Of a stretch of DNA of 64,000 nt, positions 28,241-38,710 are shown piece after piece. Position numbers and translations under genes: made by a program. This DNA is from Acinetobacter baylyi DSM 14961 = CIP 107474 (GTDB lineage Bacteria > Pseudomonadota > Gammaproteobacteria > Pseudomonadales > Moraxellaceae). Positions within the stretch are counted from its first letter, which is position 1. Every line of letters starts with the position of its first letter. Below the pieces are notes generated by a model. The model was not told where the DNA came from and did no database searches. It saw only the letters and a list, made by a program, of their open reading frames with translations. The stretch covers positions 855,697-919,696 of the forward strand of contig NZ_KB849628.1 in the NCBI RefSeq assembly GCF_000368685.1, written 5' to 3'.

Positions 28241-28933
28241 TTACTGCTCCAATAACTTTAAAATTTCCGCCGCTGCTGTTTGCTCTGCAAAACGACGACT
28301 TGAGCCCTCACCCATCACACGTGGTAATCCTTCAACTAAGCATACCACTTTAAAGTGCTGGTTTGGTGCATCACCTTGAATATCTACAACCTCGTAAACA
28401 GGGAGAGGTTTTTTACGTGCTTGTAAATACTCTTGTAAGCGTGATTTTGGATCTTTTAACTGATCCGTTGGTTCAATATGATCTAAATATGGTATATACC
28501 ATTTTAGTACAATATTTTTTAATAAATTCAAATCATTACTATCGACATAAATCGCACCAATAATCGCTTCGACCGTATCGGCAAGAATCGACTCACGATG
28601 ATGTCCCCCTGATTTTAATTCACCCGTGCTTAATATTAAACAGCGACTAAGTTTCAAATCATTTGCAATCTTACCAAGTGCCTCCTGACGAACGAGAGTC
28701 GCTCTCATACGCGTCAAACGGCCTTCATTTTCATGCGGATAGGCTTGATAGAGATAATTGGCAATAATCATCCCCAACAATGAATCGCCCAGAAACTCTA
28801 GGCGCTCATAATTGTATTTATGGCTAACAGACCGGTGAGTCAACGCGAGTTGAAGTAGTTCCAACTGCTTAAACTCATAACCGATCCGACTCTGTAATCG
28901 AGGATCACTGAGCTTGGACTGAGTTTTGATCAA
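28241..28933 (-). CDS. rnc: Ribonuclease III
   Basis: Double-strand-specific endonuclease that processes rRNA precursors and mRNAs. 230 aa from TTG 28933 (a second TTG at 28945 is in frame; no ATG is available before the conserved part). RNase III signature [16 protein letters not shown] (about 39-54) with catalytic Glu/Asp, then [18 protein letters not shown], then a C-terminal dsRNA-binding domain (about 155-228, [18 protein letters not shown]). The start lies inside the end of the DUF4845 gene, overlapping by about 29 bp. Confidence 0.94.
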   Translation of the reverse strand: MIKTQSKLSDPRLQSRIGYEFKQLELLQLALTHRSVSHKYNYERLEFLGDSLLGMIIANYLYQAYPHENEGRLTRMRATLVRQEALGKIANDLKLSRCLILSTGELKSGGHHRESILADTVEAIIGAIYVDSNDLNLLKNIVLKWYIPYLDHIEPTDQLKDPKSRLQEYLQARKKPLPVYEVVDIQGDAPNQHFKVVCLVEGLPRVMGEGSSRRFAEQTAAAEILKLLEQ

Positions 28934-29282
28934 AACTTTTCTCAAACTTTAACACTAAATCAATATTCAGCAAGAAAGACTTCCTCACTTCATACTGTTT
29001 TACGATATGTAAACCACCTTTGTTAATGGTAACTTTCGCAATTTCCCTAAAATTCAAATCACGAATGTTATTCATATCAAGGCGTTGATTCATTTGCGAA
29101 TCAAACTTTTCAACCGTAGTATTGCCAGAGCTTTCTTGCAAAAGCTCTTCAATCTGATTGTTGATGATTCGATCATCCAAATAGGCAGGCGCAAGTGCAA
29201 TGGCTGCTTTTACAACCAAAGCAAATACAATAACCCCAAAAAAAATTCCTAAATACGAAGCACCCCGCTGAGACTTCCGCAT
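28905..29282 (-). CDS. DUF4845 protein, pilin-like N-terminus
   Basis: 125-aa small membrane protein conserved between lepB and rnc in Pseudomonas and relatives. It starts MRKSQRGASYLGIFFGV, a pseudopilin-like hydrophobic N-terminus (about 8-32), followed by a periplasmic domain. Function unknown; position and length match the family. The last 29 bp overlap rnc. Confidence 0.85.
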   Translation of the reverse strand: MRKSQRGASYLGIFFGVIVFALVVKAAIALAPAYLDDRIINNQIEELLQESSGNTTVEKFDSQMNQRLDMNNIRDLNFREIAKVTINKGGLHIVKQYEVRKSFLLNIDLVLKFEKSFDQNSVQAQ

Positions 29283-29306
29283 TTGTTATTTTCCTGATTT
29301 TTAGTT

Positions 29307-30134
29307 TTAGTCAATTGTACCATTTCGGTTAAAAGATGGAATCTTAAAGCCTGGCTCTTTATGCATCCAGATATAGAATGCACGACCAGTCAGATTTTCT
29401 TCAGGTACAAATCCCCAGAAACGACTGTCCGCACTCTGATCGCGATTATCACCCATCGCAAAATAATGTCCTTTTGGTACAGTCACTTCCCAATACAAAC
29501 CATCTTCAGTTGAATACTTACCATTGTCAATATAATTAATAAAAGGTGCCTGACGCGCAATATTGACGCCTTCTAGTTCACGCATGGTAAAAGTATGCTT
29601 GCCAATGGTTTCTTTGTGATAAATCGAGGTTGGAGTATCTTGAATATCTTTAGGACGGCTAAACTGCGTCGGCACTTTAGCAACTTTTTGTCCATTAATA
29701 CTTAATTGACCGTGATCATACACAATATGATCTCCAGGTAAACCAATAACACGCTTGATGTAACTAATGGTCGGTTGTGGCGGATAACGGAAAACAATTA
29801 CATCACCACGTTCTGGCTCACCCACATCAATCACTTTTTTGTTGATGATCGGCAAACGCACACCATAATCGTATTTGTTAACCAGAATAAAATCACCAGT
29901 TTCTAGTGTTGGCACCATCGAATCCGAAGGAATATTAAACGGCTCGATAATAAACGAACGAAGTACCAATACCACAGCCAAAACAGGCCAGAAGTCATAC
30001 GCCCAAGTAATGATAAAGTTTTCGTTGTCTCGTCCTTTTGTGGCGCGTTGTTTTAAAACCAGCTTATCCAAAAGCCACACAATAAAAAACAGTAGCGTGA
30101 CTGGAACGAGAATCAAATTAAAATCAAAATCCAT
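29307..30134 (-). CDS. lepB: Signal peptidase I
   Basis: Inner-membrane peptidase that removes signal peptides from secreted proteins. 275 aa with two N-terminal membrane helices (about 5-24 and 48-65), then the catalytic periplasmic domain: PSDSMVPTL with Ser72, YIKRVIGLPGD with the general base Lys128, and GDNRDQSADSRFWGFV near 225. Between lepA and DUF4845, as in Pseudomonas. Confidence 0.96.
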   Translation of the reverse strand: MDFDFNLILVPVTLLFFIVWLLDKLVLKQRATKGRDNENFIITWAYDFWPVLAVVLVLRSFIIEPFNIPSDSMVPTLETGDFILVNKYDYGVRLPIINKKVIDVGEPERGDVIVFRYPPQPTISYIKRVIGLPGDHIVYDHGQLSINGQKVAKVPTQFSRPKDIQDTPTSIYHKETIGKHTFTMRELEGVNIARQAPFINYIDNGKYSTEDGLYWEVTVPKGHYFAMGDNRDQSADSRFWGFVPEENLTGRAFYIWMHKEPGFKIPSFNRNGTID

Positions 30135-30152
30135 GGGCGAATCCTAAACGGG

Positions 30153-31970
30153 TTATCTCTCTACTTTAAGTACAGCTAAGAAGGCTTCTTGCGGGATTTC
30201 AACACTTCCCACCTGTTTCATACGCTTCTTACCTTCTTTTTGTTTCGCAAGCAATTTCTTCTTACGAGAAACGTCACCACCATAACATTTCGCCAATACG
30301 TTTTTACGCATTGCTTTCACTGTAGAGCGCGCAATCACTTGTGCACCAATTGCAGCCTGAATCGCAACATCAAACATTTGACGTGGAATCAGATCTTTCA
30401 TCTTTTCAACCAGTGCAATACCACGATGACGTGCATCTTGACGGTGACAGATCATAGCCAAAGCATCGACCTTTTCGCCATTAATTAGCACATCTACCTT
30501 AACCAAAGATGAACTTTCAAATCGTACAAAGTTGTAATCCAACGATGCAAAGCCACGTGAACATGATTTCAATTTATCAAAGAAATCCATGACCACTTCT
30601 GCCATTGGAATTTCGAAGGTCACTGAAACCTGATTTCCCAAGAACTTCATATCTTTTTGAACACCACGACGCTCGATACACAAGGTCATCACATTGCCCA
30701 GATATTCCTGAGGAACCAAAATATGACACTCCGCAATCGGCTCACGCAAGTCTTCTACAGTGCTGGCATCTGGCATTTTAGATGGGCTATCAATGTAAAT
30801 TGTATCGCCTTTCTTGGTCAGTGCTTCGTAAACTACGGTTGGTGCAGAGCTGATCAGATCAAGATCATACTCACGCTCAAGACGTTCTTGTACAATCTCC
30901 ATGTGCAGCATACCCAGGAAGCCACAGCGAAAACCAAAGCCAAGCGCATCTGAACTTTCAGGTTCAAAAAATAGCGCGGAGTCATTGATTTGCAGTTTTT
31001 GTAAGGCTTCACGGAATGGTTCAAAATCACTTGAGTCAATCGGGAAAAGACCCGCATACACCTGTGGTTTCACCTTTTTAAAACCAGGTAAGGTTTTCAC
31101 TTCAGGTGTAGAAGAAAGTGTGATGGTATCACCCACTGGTGCACCAAAAATATCTTTAATACCTGCAATTACAAAACCAACCTCACCCGCTTCAAGAATA
31201 TCGGTTTCGCTATGCTTCGGATTAAATACACCAACCGAAGTAACAGGATGTACTTGGCCTGTCGACTTCACCAGCATTTTGTCGCCTTTACGAATACGAC
31301 CTTGCTTGATACGTACCAAAGACACAACGCCTAAATAATTATCGAACCATGAATCGATAATCAGGGCTTGCAATGGTGCATCACGATCACCTTCTGGCGC
31401 TGGAATCACATCCACCAAGCGCTCAAGTACACCTTCAACCCCGAGGCCAGTTTTCGCTGAACAAGTTGGTGCATCAGTGGCTTCAATACCAATAATCTCT
31501 TCGATTTCGTGGATAACGCGTTCTGGCTCGGCCTGAGGCAAATCAATTTTATTTAAAATAGGTAAAACTTCGAGTCCTTGCTCAATAGCGGTATAGCAGT
31601 TGGCTACAGATTGAGCTTCAACGCCCTGAGCTGCATCCACCACCAGCAGTGCGCCTTCACAAGCTGCGAGTGAACGTGACACTTCATATGAAAAGTCGAC
31701 GTGTCCTGGCGTGTCAATAAAGTTAAGCTGATATTCTTGCCCATTCGGATGCGTGTAATAGAGCGTTACCGATGCTGCTTTAATGGTAATCCCACGTTCC
31801 CGCTCAAGTTCCATTGAATCCAATACCTGAGCCTGCATTTCCCGATCTTGAAGACCACCACACATTTGAATAAACCGGTCAGCAAGAGTGGACTTGCCGT
31901 GATCAATGTGAGCAATGATCGAGAAGTTACGAATATTTTTGATATCAACGGATTTTTTAGCCGATGCCAT
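30153..31970 (-). CDS. lepA: Elongation factor 4
   Basis: Ribosome-associated translational GTPase. 605 aa: G1 AHIDHGKST (about 19-27), [21 protein letters not shown], then EF-G-like domains II, III and V and a C-terminal domain ending in the basic tail [17 protein letters not shown] that contacts tRNA and the A site. Head of lepA-lepB-DUF4845-rnc-era-recO-pdxJ-miaE. A 255-bp gap separates it from the thioesterase gene, so a promoter is likely there. Confidence 0.97.
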   Translation of the reverse strand: MASAKKSVDIKNIRNFSIIAHIDHGKSTLADRFIQMCGGLQDREMQAQVLDSMELERERGITIKAASVTLYYTHPNGQEYQLNFIDTPGHVDFSYEVSRSLAACEGALLVVDAAQGVEAQSVANCYTAIEQGLEVLPILNKIDLPQAEPERVIHEIEEIIGIEATDAPTCSAKTGLGVEGVLERLVDVIPAPEGDRDAPLQALIIDSWFDNYLGVVSLVRIKQGRIRKGDKMLVKSTGQVHPVTSVGVFNPKHSETDILEAGEVGFVIAGIKDIFGAPVGDTITLSSTPEVKTLPGFKKVKPQVYAGLFPIDSSDFEPFREALQKLQINDSALFFEPESSDALGFGFRCGFLGMLHMEIVQERLEREYDLDLISSAPTVVYEALTKKGDTIYIDSPSKMPDASTVEDLREPIAECHILVPQEYLGNVMTLCIERRGVQKDMKFLGNQVSVTFEIPMAEVVMDFFDKLKSCSRGFASLDYNFVRFESSSLVKVDVLINGEKVDALAMICHRQDARHRGIALVEKMKDLIPRQMFDVAIQAAIGAQVIARSTVKAMRKNVLAKCYGGDVSRKKKLLAKQKEGKKRMKQVGSVEIPQEAFLAVLKVER

Positions 31971-32225
31971 AGATTACTCTGAAAAAAAGTACACCTTAAA
32001 ACGCAATACTTAACACAGCATGCAAGATGTAAAAGAGGACTGTCCTGAATTGCTGCACAGTATAAGCAACCACACATTAAAAATATAGTGTGAACAAGTG
32101 CATTTCACAAAGTAATCCTCACAAGCCGCCCTACTCCCGAACTTTGCTCTAATCAATTCACGCTTACATGATTTACATATATTGAATAGCAGCCGTAACC
32201 TTACTCCATCTTAATCAATGAGGGT

Positions 32226-32675
32226 TTAAGTATAATCATGTGTAAAATCGAGAGGATTAACCTGAGCAGATAATGGCTGATAGGCGTGCATAAACGTAGG
32301 GGACATTCTTTTTGGACGTCCCGTATTTATTTCTACACATGCCCATTTAGTTTTAGCCACAAATAAAACACTGTGATCTTCTGGACGATAAAATACGTAT
32401 TGTCGTGATAAATAAAGACTATCAATTGCATCGAGCCATGTACGTAAAATCAGCTGATCTCCTTCAAAAGCAGCCTTACGATATTGCACATGATGTTCTA
32501 CCGCCACCATCGCATGGTTCAATTCCAGATATTGTTTTAAGCCAAGACCCAAAACATCAACGTGTCGAGTTGCAACGTCTTGCATCCATTGCACGTATAT
32601 TACGTTATTTACATGACCAAGTTGATCAATATGTTCGGGACGTACTTCTAACCGTAAATCAAAAATAGCACTCAT
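32226..32675 (-). CDS. Acyl-CoA thioesterase (4-hydroxybenzoyl-CoA/FcbC-type hotdog)
   Basis: 149-aa single hotdog-fold thioesterase. The family signature DQLGHVNNVIYVQWMQDVATRH spans about 17-38 (key part GHVNNVIYVQWM), followed by HHVQYRKAAFEGDQLILRTW. Hydrolyses an acyl-CoA of unknown chain; distinct from the ybgC paralogue at 61659. Lies alone between lepA and degP with a terminator upstream of it. Some relatives regulate fatty acid or phenylpropionate metabolism; nothing in the neighbourhood decides this. Confidence 0.85.
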   Translation of the reverse strand: MSAIFDLRLEVRPEHIDQLGHVNNVIYVQWMQDVATRHVDVLGLGLKQYLELNHAMVAVEHHVQYRKAAFEGDQLILRTWLDAIDSLYLSRQYVFYRPEDHSVLFVAKTKWACVEINTGRPKRMSPTFMHAYQPLSAQVNPLDFTHDYT

Positions 32676-32737
32676 GTTTTACATCTATCGCTTGGTAAAC
32701 TTTATAACTGAGCACTATCTTACGCGATTTTTTTTAT

Positions 32738-32767
32738 GAAAAAGCCACTTTTAAAAGTGGCTTTTTC
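32738..32767. terminator. Perfect 30-bp inverted repeat, terminator of degP
   Basis: GAAAAAGCCACTTTT (32738-32752) is followed directly by its exact reverse complement (32753-32767). It lies 16 bp beyond degP and works on the minus strand; the T run on the other side would allow the opposite direction too. Confidence 0.85.
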
Positions 32768-32783
32768 ATCTGAATACACATAT

Positions 32784-34166
32784 TTACTTGATACGTAAAC
32801 CGAGCATTGCCCTTTGTCCCTGACGAATTAAGGCGATACGAGCTACTGAATTTTTGGGTAAAGTCGCCACTGCTTTAGAAAAATCATTGGTGTTAAGAAT
32901 CGCGGTACTATTTACTTGCGTGATTACATCCCTAGGCATGATATTAGACATTGCAGCTAAACCACCACGTGTGACATCCTCTACAAAGATTCCTCCCCGA
33001 ACATCCAGGCGCGCCTGTTCGGTTTCAGTCAGATTACGGATTGCCATACCCAACAGCGGGCCATTTGCAGCAGATGCTTTTTCACCTGTCGCTGGTGTGT
33101 CATCAGGTGCTGTGGTCAATGTTGCGGAAATATTATATGGTTTACCATCACGCAGTATTTCTAGCTGTATCACCTGTTTTGGCATGGTACGATTTAGATA
33201 ATTTAACAACTGTGATGTTCTTGAAATTGGGCTACCATTATATTTCATAATAATATCGCCTGCTTTTAGACCAGCTTTGGCTGCTGGAGAGTTTGGCGCG
33301 ACCTGATTGATCAGTGAACCTTCTGGTTTCGGTAAGTTGTAGGCATCTGCCAAATTGCGATCAATATCTTGCAGCATCACACCCAAATACGAACGCGTCA
33401 CTTTACCCGTAGTTTTTAACTGTTGCGCAACATCCATTGCCACATCGATTGGGATAGAAAACGAAAGTCCCATATACCCACCAGTACCACTAAAGATTCT
33501 GGAATTCACACCAACCACTTCACCCTGTTGATTAAACAACGGCCCCCCCGAATTACCTGGGTTTAAAGCAACATCAGTTTGAATAAAAGGAACTGAGGTT
33601 TCTCCAATCATATTTCTTGATTTAGCACTCACGATTCCAGCCGATGCAGAGTAGTCAAATCCAAAAGGCGAACCAATCGCCAAAACGGGCTGTCCGACTT
33701 TTAATTGATCCACATTGCCAATTTTTAAAGCAGGATAATTGTTTCCTTCGACTTTAAGTAATGCAACGTCTGTACGCTCGTCACTTCCCACAACTTTAGC
33801 ATCTATTTCGCGACGGTCATTTAAAGTAATGGTGATACGTGAAGCATCTTCTACAACATGATGATTGGTGAGCAAATATCCATCTTTACTAATAAAGAAG
33901 GCACTGCCATAACCTGTTTTTTCTTGAGGTGCTTGCTGCTGTGGAATCACAACCTGATTGCCAAAAAAACGACGTAATATTTCAGGAACTTGCTGCTGTA
34001 ATAGTTCTTCTTGGGTCATTTTTTTGACAACACTGACACTGACCACCGCAGGACTCACCTGCTCAACCAAATTTGAAAAGTCAACTGGTGCTGCTGCTTC
34101 GGCCTGTACAGTGACCATGGTGAAAGCAACCGCATACATCCCTTTTTGTAGAAAACCGCTTTTCAT
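32784..34166 (-). CDS. degP: Do-family periplasmic serine protease (DegP/MucD)
   Basis: Envelope quality-control protease. About 460 aa from ATG 34166, chosen because it begins a normal signal peptide (MKSGFLQKGMYAVAF, ending near QAEA); earlier in-frame starts exist at 34187-34175. Trypsin-like triad: NHHVVEDA with His, ERTDVALLKV with Asp, GNSGGPLFN with Ser. Two PDZ domains follow (about 265-345 and 370-455). In Pseudomonas the orthologue MucD closes the algU-mucABCD operon beside nadB; here degP is alone and divergent from nadB. Confidence 0.93.
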   Translation of the reverse strand: MKSGFLQKGMYAVAFTMVTVQAEAAAPVDFSNLVEQVSPAVVSVSVVKKMTQEELLQQQVPEILRRFFGNQVVIPQQQAPQEKTGYGSAFFISKDGYLLTNHHVVEDASRITITLNDRREIDAKVVGSDERTDVALLKVEGNNYPALKIGNVDQLKVGQPVLAIGSPFGFDYSASAGIVSAKSRNMIGETSVPFIQTDVALNPGNSGGPLFNQQGEVVGVNSRIFSGTGGYMGLSFSIPIDVAMDVAQQLKTTGKVTRSYLGVMLQDIDRNLADAYNLPKPEGSLINQVAPNSPAAKAGLKAGDIIMKYNGSPISRTSQLLNYLNRTMPKQVIQLEILRDGKPYNISATLTTAPDDTPATGEKASAANGPLLGMAIRNLTETEQARLDVRGGIFVEDVTRGGLAAMSNIMPRDVITQVNSTAILNTNDFSKAVATLPKNSVARIALIRQGQRAMLGLRIK

Positions 34167-34390
34167 AAAAACCATACCCATGCACAATTTACTTGATTGA
34201 AATTGTTTTTATCATAAGATTTCATTCATTTCCGTAATAATATGTTTAATTAGTATCGACAAAACAACACCTTAGTTTTCCGTTACAAAACTGAAATATT
34301 ATTGAAAATTTGACTCATATTTAAGTCTATTGTGTCTTGCCTTTTTCAAAAAAAAGCGGTGTTATTAACAAACTTTTTTAAAATTAGCTG

Positions 34391-36031
34391 ATGGACATGT
34401 CTAATTTAGATTCCACTCATCATTTTGATGTGGTGATTGTTGGAAGTGGTGGGGCTGGTCTGAGTCTTGCTCTTTCATTGCCAAGCCATTATAAAATCGC
34501 AATATTAGCGAAATCTTCCCTTACTGAAGCAAGCACCTTTTATGCACAAGGCGGTGTTGCGGCGGTTTTGGATAAAACCGACTCTATTCAACAGCATATT
34601 GATGACACGATGATTGCAGGTGCTCATTTATGTGAGCTTGATGCGGTCAAACAAACCGTGGAAGGTGGTCGTCCATCAGTCAATTTTTTATTGAAGCATG
34701 GTGTGGAATTCACACTTGATGAAGATGATCAATTACATTTGACACGTGAGGGTGGTCACTCGCAGCGACGTATTATTCATGCAGCAGATGCTACGGGAAA
34801 AGCAATTTCAACCACATTGGTGCAACGTGCCAAAGAAGCATCCAATCTGACGATTTTTGAAAATTTTATTGCAATTGATATCATTACATTACATAAACTA
34901 GGCCATATCCAGCAAGATAATCGTGCTGTCGGTTTATATGTACTGGATGAACAAAATGAAAAAGTCCACACCTTCTTAGCTCCTTTTATCGCTCTGGCTT
35001 GTGGCGGCGCGATGAAAGCTTATCTATATACATCAAATCCTGATATTGCAACAGGTGATGGTATTGCGATGGCCTATCGCGCGGGTTGCCGAGTCGCAAA
35101 TATGGAATTTAATCAATTCCATCCGACTTGTTTATATCACCCACAAGCGCGTTCATTTTTAATTACCGAAGCCATGCGTGGCGAAGGTGCTTACTTGCGC
35201 TTGCCAGATGGCGAAAGATTTATGCTCCGCTTTGATGAGCGGGCAGAACTTGCACCACGCGACATTGTAGCTCGTGCAATTGATTATGAAATCAAACGCC
35301 TAGGCATCCGCCATGTGTGGCTAGATATTACACACAAATCTGCTGAATTTATTCAGCAACATTTTCCAACCCTGTATACACGGCTATTAGAACTTGGCAT
35401 CGATATCACCAAAGATATGATCCCTGTTGTACCTGCCGCGCATTATACCTGTGGTGGGGTCGTGGTAAATGCACAGAGCCAGACGGATATCGAAGGCTTA
35501 TATGCTATCGGTGAAACATCCTACACTGGTTTGCATGGTGCAAATCGTATGGCCAGTAACTCTTTATTGGAATGCTTTGTTTATGGCTTGAGTGCCGCAG
35601 AAGATATTCAACAAAAGTTTGAGCAGGATTTTAATTTACCTAACATTCCAGAGTGGGATGACTCTCAAGTTACAGATGCCGATGAAGATGTAGTCATTCT
35701 ACAAAACTGGGATGAATTACGTTCCACCATGTGGAACTATGTGGGGATCGTACGCACCACCAAGCGTCTACAACGCGCATTACATCGTATCGAAATGCTA
35801 AAGCGTGAAATCACCGAATACTATCAGGATTACCGTGTCAGCAAGAACTTGATTGAATTGCGCAATTTAGTACTTGTATCAGAGATGATTGTACGTTGTG
35901 CCATGCAACGCAAGGAGTCCCGCGGTTTGCACTATACACTGGACTATCCTGAGCTTGAACAACAACTCAAAAAGACGGTTTTAACACCGCCAAATTTTGA
36001 AGTTAAACAAATTCCGGTCAATACGCTTTAA
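34391..36031 (+). CDS. nadB: L-aspartate oxidase
   Basis: First enzyme of de novo NAD synthesis, oxidising L-aspartate to iminoaspartate with FAD. 546 aa: FAD-binding [17 protein letters not shown] (about 15-31), [15 protein letters not shown] (about 49-63), [16 protein letters not shown], and [11 protein letters not shown], with the capping domain residues [22 protein letters not shown] and [11 protein letters not shown] end the flavin domain; a helical C-terminal part follows. Divergent from degP, separated by 224 bp. Confidence 0.96.
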   Translation: MDMSNLDSTHHFDVVIVGSGGAGLSLALSLPSHYKIAILAKSSLTEASTFYAQGGVAAVLDKTDSIQQHIDDTMIAGAHLCELDAVKQTVEGGRPSVNFLLKHGVEFTLDEDDQLHLTREGGHSQRRIIHAADATGKAISTTLVQRAKEASNLTIFENFIAIDIITLHKLGHIQQDNRAVGLYVLDEQNEKVHTFLAPFIALACGGAMKAYLYTSNPDIATGDGIAMAYRAGCRVANMEFNQFHPTCLYHPQARSFLITEAMRGEGAYLRLPDGERFMLRFDERAELAPRDIVARAIDYEIKRLGIRHVWLDITHKSAEFIQQHFPTLYTRLLELGIDITKDMIPVVPAAHYTCGGVVVNAQSQTDIEGLYAIGETSYTGLHGANRMASNSLLECFVYGLSAAEDIQQKFEQDFNLPNIPEWDDSQVTDADEDVVILQNWDELRSTMWNYVGIVRTTKRLQRALHRIEMLKREITEYYQDYRVSKNLIELRNLVLVSEMIVRCAMQRKESRGLHYTLDYPELEQQLKKTVLTPPNFEVKQIPVNTL

Positions 36032-36035
36032 CGGA

Positions 36036-36070
36036 TATACAGGCGCTGTATTTATACCAGTGCCTGTATA
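36036..36070. terminator. Hairpin between convergent nadB and tmk
   Basis: TATACAGGC (36036-36044) and GCCTGTATA (36062-36070) form a 9-bp stem. It overlaps the last codons of tmk and has no T run, so it is at best a weak terminator for nadB. Confidence 0.4.
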
Positions 36071-36660
36071 TGCTCAAGCGCTTCCTGAAAAACAATTTCA
36101 GGGGCCTGTGTCGCATCCAGACGTTTGATACGCTCGGGATATAATTCATGCAACTGCTGATATCCCTGTCTTACACGTTGAAAAAACTCAACTTTTTCCT
36201 GCTCAAAGCGATCAAGAGCACCCCGCTCACGCGCTCGCGACATGCCTAATTCAATGGGTGCATCTAGCCAGAAGGTAATGTCTGGCATATGGGAAACAAA
36301 AGTCTGATTGAGGGTATTCAGTTTATCTTTACTCAATCCCCGACCTACACATTGATAGGCATAGCTGGCATCAGTAAAGCGATCACTCAATACTAATTTT
36401 TCATCTGCCAATGCAGGTACAATGACTTGCTGTAAGTGCTGGGCACGCGCTGCATACATCAGTAATAGCTCAGTATCTGAACTCATCGGCTCATCATGAT
36501 TTACCGCAAGTAACAGACTACGAATCTGCTCTGCCAGCGGTGTTCCACCTGGCTCACGGGTCAAAACAACCTGTTTTCCTGAAGCTTCGAAATGTTCATA
36601 CAACTTACGAATCAGCGTGGTTTTACCTACACCTTCCGTGCCTTCAAAACTAATAAACAT
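36052..36660 (-). CDS. tmk: Thymidylate kinase
   Basis: Makes dTDP from dTMP for DNA synthesis. 202 aa: P-loop FEGTEGVGKTTLIRKL (about 5-20), LTREPGGTPLAEQIR (about 35-49), DRFTDASYAYQCVGRG and a lid region RARERGALDRFE. Third gene of pabC-mltG-tmk, 10 bp after mltG; holB, which often follows, is not present here. Confidence 0.96.
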   Translation of the reverse strand: MFISFEGTEGVGKTTLIRKLYEHFEASGKQVVLTREPGGTPLAEQIRSLLLAVNHDEPMSSDTELLLMYAARAQHLQQVIVPALADEKLVLSDRFTDASYAYQCVGRGLSKDKLNTLNQTFVSHMPDITFWLDAPIELGMSRARERGALDRFEQEKVEFFQRVRQGYQQLHELYPERIKRLDATQAPEIVFQEALEHIQALV

Positions 36661-36669
36661 GCAGGCTCC

Positions 36670-37734
36670 TTAATTTTTCGATCTTAACACGGACAAGTAT
36701 TGTTGAACCGCTTGATTATGGTCTTGTAAATTGGCGCTAAATTTATGTCCGCCATTACCTGTTGCCACAAAATAAATATTGTCTGACTGATCTGGATGCA
36801 TGGCAGCCGCAATTGCTTTTTTGCCTGGCAAAGCAATTGGCGTTGGAGGAAGCCCCGCCATGGTATAGGTATTGTAGGCCGTTGCTGTTCGTAAATCCTC
36901 ACGGCTAATTTTGCCTTGATATCGATCGCCCATGCCATAAATTACGGTCGGATCCGTTTGCAAGCGCATCCCGAGTCTTAAACGACGTACAAATACACCC
37001 GAAACCTGTTCAAGCTCTGAATCGATACTGGTTTCTTTTTCAATAATCGAAGCCATAATTAATGCTTCATATTTATTTTTATAAGGAAGATCACGAGCAC
37101 GCTTCTGCCATTCTTCATTCAGGGTTTTCATTTGATAACGATACAGATCAGTCAAAATTTTCTTATCCGTCTCACCTTTTGCAAAAAAGTAGGTATTCGG
37201 TTCAAATAAGCCTTCTGGATGTTGGTAAGGAATATCCAAAGCTTTTAACATCTCGGAATACGGTAAATTCACTACAGTTTTGGTCACGAGTGGATCTTTT
37301 TTAAGATTCTCAATCAACTGTTTGAATGTTGTTCCCTCAATCACCAAAATTCGGTTCATCTGCGCATTTTCTGCATTGGACAGCATTACCATCACTTGGC
37401 GAATACTCATCCCTTGACGGATTTCGTACACACCTGCCTTTAAACTGTCATGAATGAGAAATTTTTGATAAATTTTAAGCACAATCGGCAAACTGATCTT
37501 TCCATCTTTCTCCATGCGATCTATAAAGCGTGTATAGGTATCGCCTGGCGCAATCGCCAACATCTGCCTTTTACCATCAATCGGATAAGGCTTAAACAAA
37601 TTTGCCCATAGCACAATACCAACCACACATAACAAGACGAGCGCTGCCATTAGCCATTTGTTTGTTTTAAACCATGACTCTGTTTGAGGCTGCGGTTTTT
37701 TCTTCATTTTGGGTTTTGTGGGCTGCTTGGGCAT
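36670..37734 (-). CDS. mltG: Endolytic murein transglycosylase
   Basis: Inner-membrane lytic transglycosylase that cuts nascent glycan strands and sets their length. 354 aa from ATG 37734 (an in-frame TTG three codons earlier overlaps pabC). Basic, Pro/Lys-rich N-terminus, membrane helix about 25-45, LysM-like region, then the YceG domain with SIIEKETSIDSE holding the catalytic Glu near 215, and PTVIYGMGDRYQG. One base separates it from the pabC stop. Confidence 0.94.
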   Translation of the reverse strand: MPKQPTKPKMKKKPQPQTESWFKTNKWLMAALVLLCVVGIVLWANLFKPYPIDGKRQMLAIAPGDTYTRFIDRMEKDGKISLPIVLKIYQKFLIHDSLKAGVYEIRQGMSIRQVMVMLSNAENAQMNRILVIEGTTFKQLIENLKKDPLVTKTVVNLPYSEMLKALDIPYQHPEGLFEPNTYFFAKGETDKKILTDLYRYQMKTLNEEWQKRARDLPYKNKYEALIMASIIEKETSIDSELEQVSGVFVRRLRLGMRLQTDPTVIYGMGDRYQGKISREDLRTATAYNTYTMAGLPPTPIALPGKKAIAAAMHPDQSDNIYFVATGNGGHKFSANLQDHNQAVQQYLSVLRSKN

Positions 37735-37735
37735 A

Positions 37736-38551
37736 TCAATCAATCTGATTCAAGTTGAGTATGTGGTAGAGCTGAGTACAAATATTGGTTTGTAAAGTCT
37801 GCGACTGCAAATGCGTGACAATATTCATCGGATGCAGTGCATTACAGAAAAACAGGCTCTGTACCTGCGATAATTCAGTCAACTGTACTGGGCGTTGTAT
37901 ACACTCAATACCTAACTGCTGCATTCTATCTATAATTTCAGCACGCATCACTCCGCGGACGCCATTATAGCGAAGTTCTGGCGTAATCCATGTGTTATTT
38001 AAATAAATAAAACAGTTACTGCTGACACCTTCTACAACCTCATTGTTTATATCCAATGTTAAAGCCTCTGACCATCCTTGCTGGTCAGCTTCTTTTTTTA
38101 AGATCACCTGCTCAAGACGATTAAGTGTTTTTAACCCCGCAAGTTTAGGCATACACAGGCCTAACTGTGTTTTTAATACACCACTTTTCAAGTATGCAGG
38201 TTGATCAATTGCATGGCTTTGTGGATAAAAGTAAATATAAAGATCTGCTGCATGCGACGGCATCGTATAACCACGCTGCCCTTCACCACGACTGATCAGG
38301 ATTTTAATGGTACCAGTCAATACGCAACCCAGGGTTTTCATCTGCTCAAGGCTTCCATCAATCCAGTTTAAATTGACTGACAAGTCTAATTGTTCGCAGC
38401 ACTCCTTGAGCCGTGCTAAATGACGATGCATGAGCTGAATTTTTCCATCCTCAATTCGTGCGGTAGTGAAACACCCATCTCCGTATTGCAAGGCTCGGTC
38501 TTGAATAGAGACCTCTTTGACAGGTTGTGCATTTTTAAAACACCACATCAT
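37736..38551 (-). CDS. pabC: Aminodeoxychorismate lyase
   Basis: PLP enzyme of folate synthesis: converts 4-amino-4-deoxychorismate to p-aminobenzoate and pyruvate. 271 aa, fold type IV: YGDGCFTTARI (about 23-33), GLKTLNRLEQVILKKEA with the PLP Lys near 140, and VVEGVSSNCFIYLN (about 173-186). First gene of pabC-mltG-tmk, as in many gammaproteobacteria. Confidence 0.93.
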   Translation of the reverse strand: MMWCFKNAQPVKEVSIQDRALQYGDGCFTTARIEDGKIQLMHRHLARLKECCEQLDLSVNLNWIDGSLEQMKTLGCVLTGTIKILISRGEGQRGYTMPSHAADLYIYFYPQSHAIDQPAYLKSGVLKTQLGLCMPKLAGLKTLNRLEQVILKKEADQQGWSEALTLDINNEVVEGVSSNCFIYLNNTWITPELRYNGVRGVMRAEIIDRMQQLGIECIQRPVQLTELSQVQSLFFCNALHPMNIVTHLQSQTLQTNICTQLYHILNLNQID

Positions 38552-38590
38552 GAATCATCCTTTTGATTTAGAAACTTAGTTTAAAAACCG

Positions 38591-38670
38591 ATAAGCTTTT
38601 CTTATTTCTTTTTTATTCATATAAAATTCATTTTTTATTATTTTTTATGAATAACAAGTCGCAGTATTCT
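38591..38670 (+). promoter_or_regulatory. Control region of the sulfate-uptake operon
   Basis: Very AT-rich. TTATTCAT (38613-38620) and ATGAATAA (38647-38654) form an 8-bp inverted repeat with a 26-bp spacer, with a further ATTCAT-like copy (38625-38631) between them and ATAAG/CTTAT (38591-38605) further up. TATTCT (38665-38670) could be a -10 without a good -35, as expected for a CysB-activated promoter. Binding of the CysB-type protein encoded downstream is an inference. Confidence 0.35.
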
Positions 38671-38710
38671 GCCTTCATATTTGAGAAATATCCAATTTAA
38701 GGAATTAAAT

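Noticed and set aside
38681..38710. Earlier start of sbp at 38681
   Set aside because: It places ten polar residues before a perfect signal peptide; AAGGA precedes ATG 38711.
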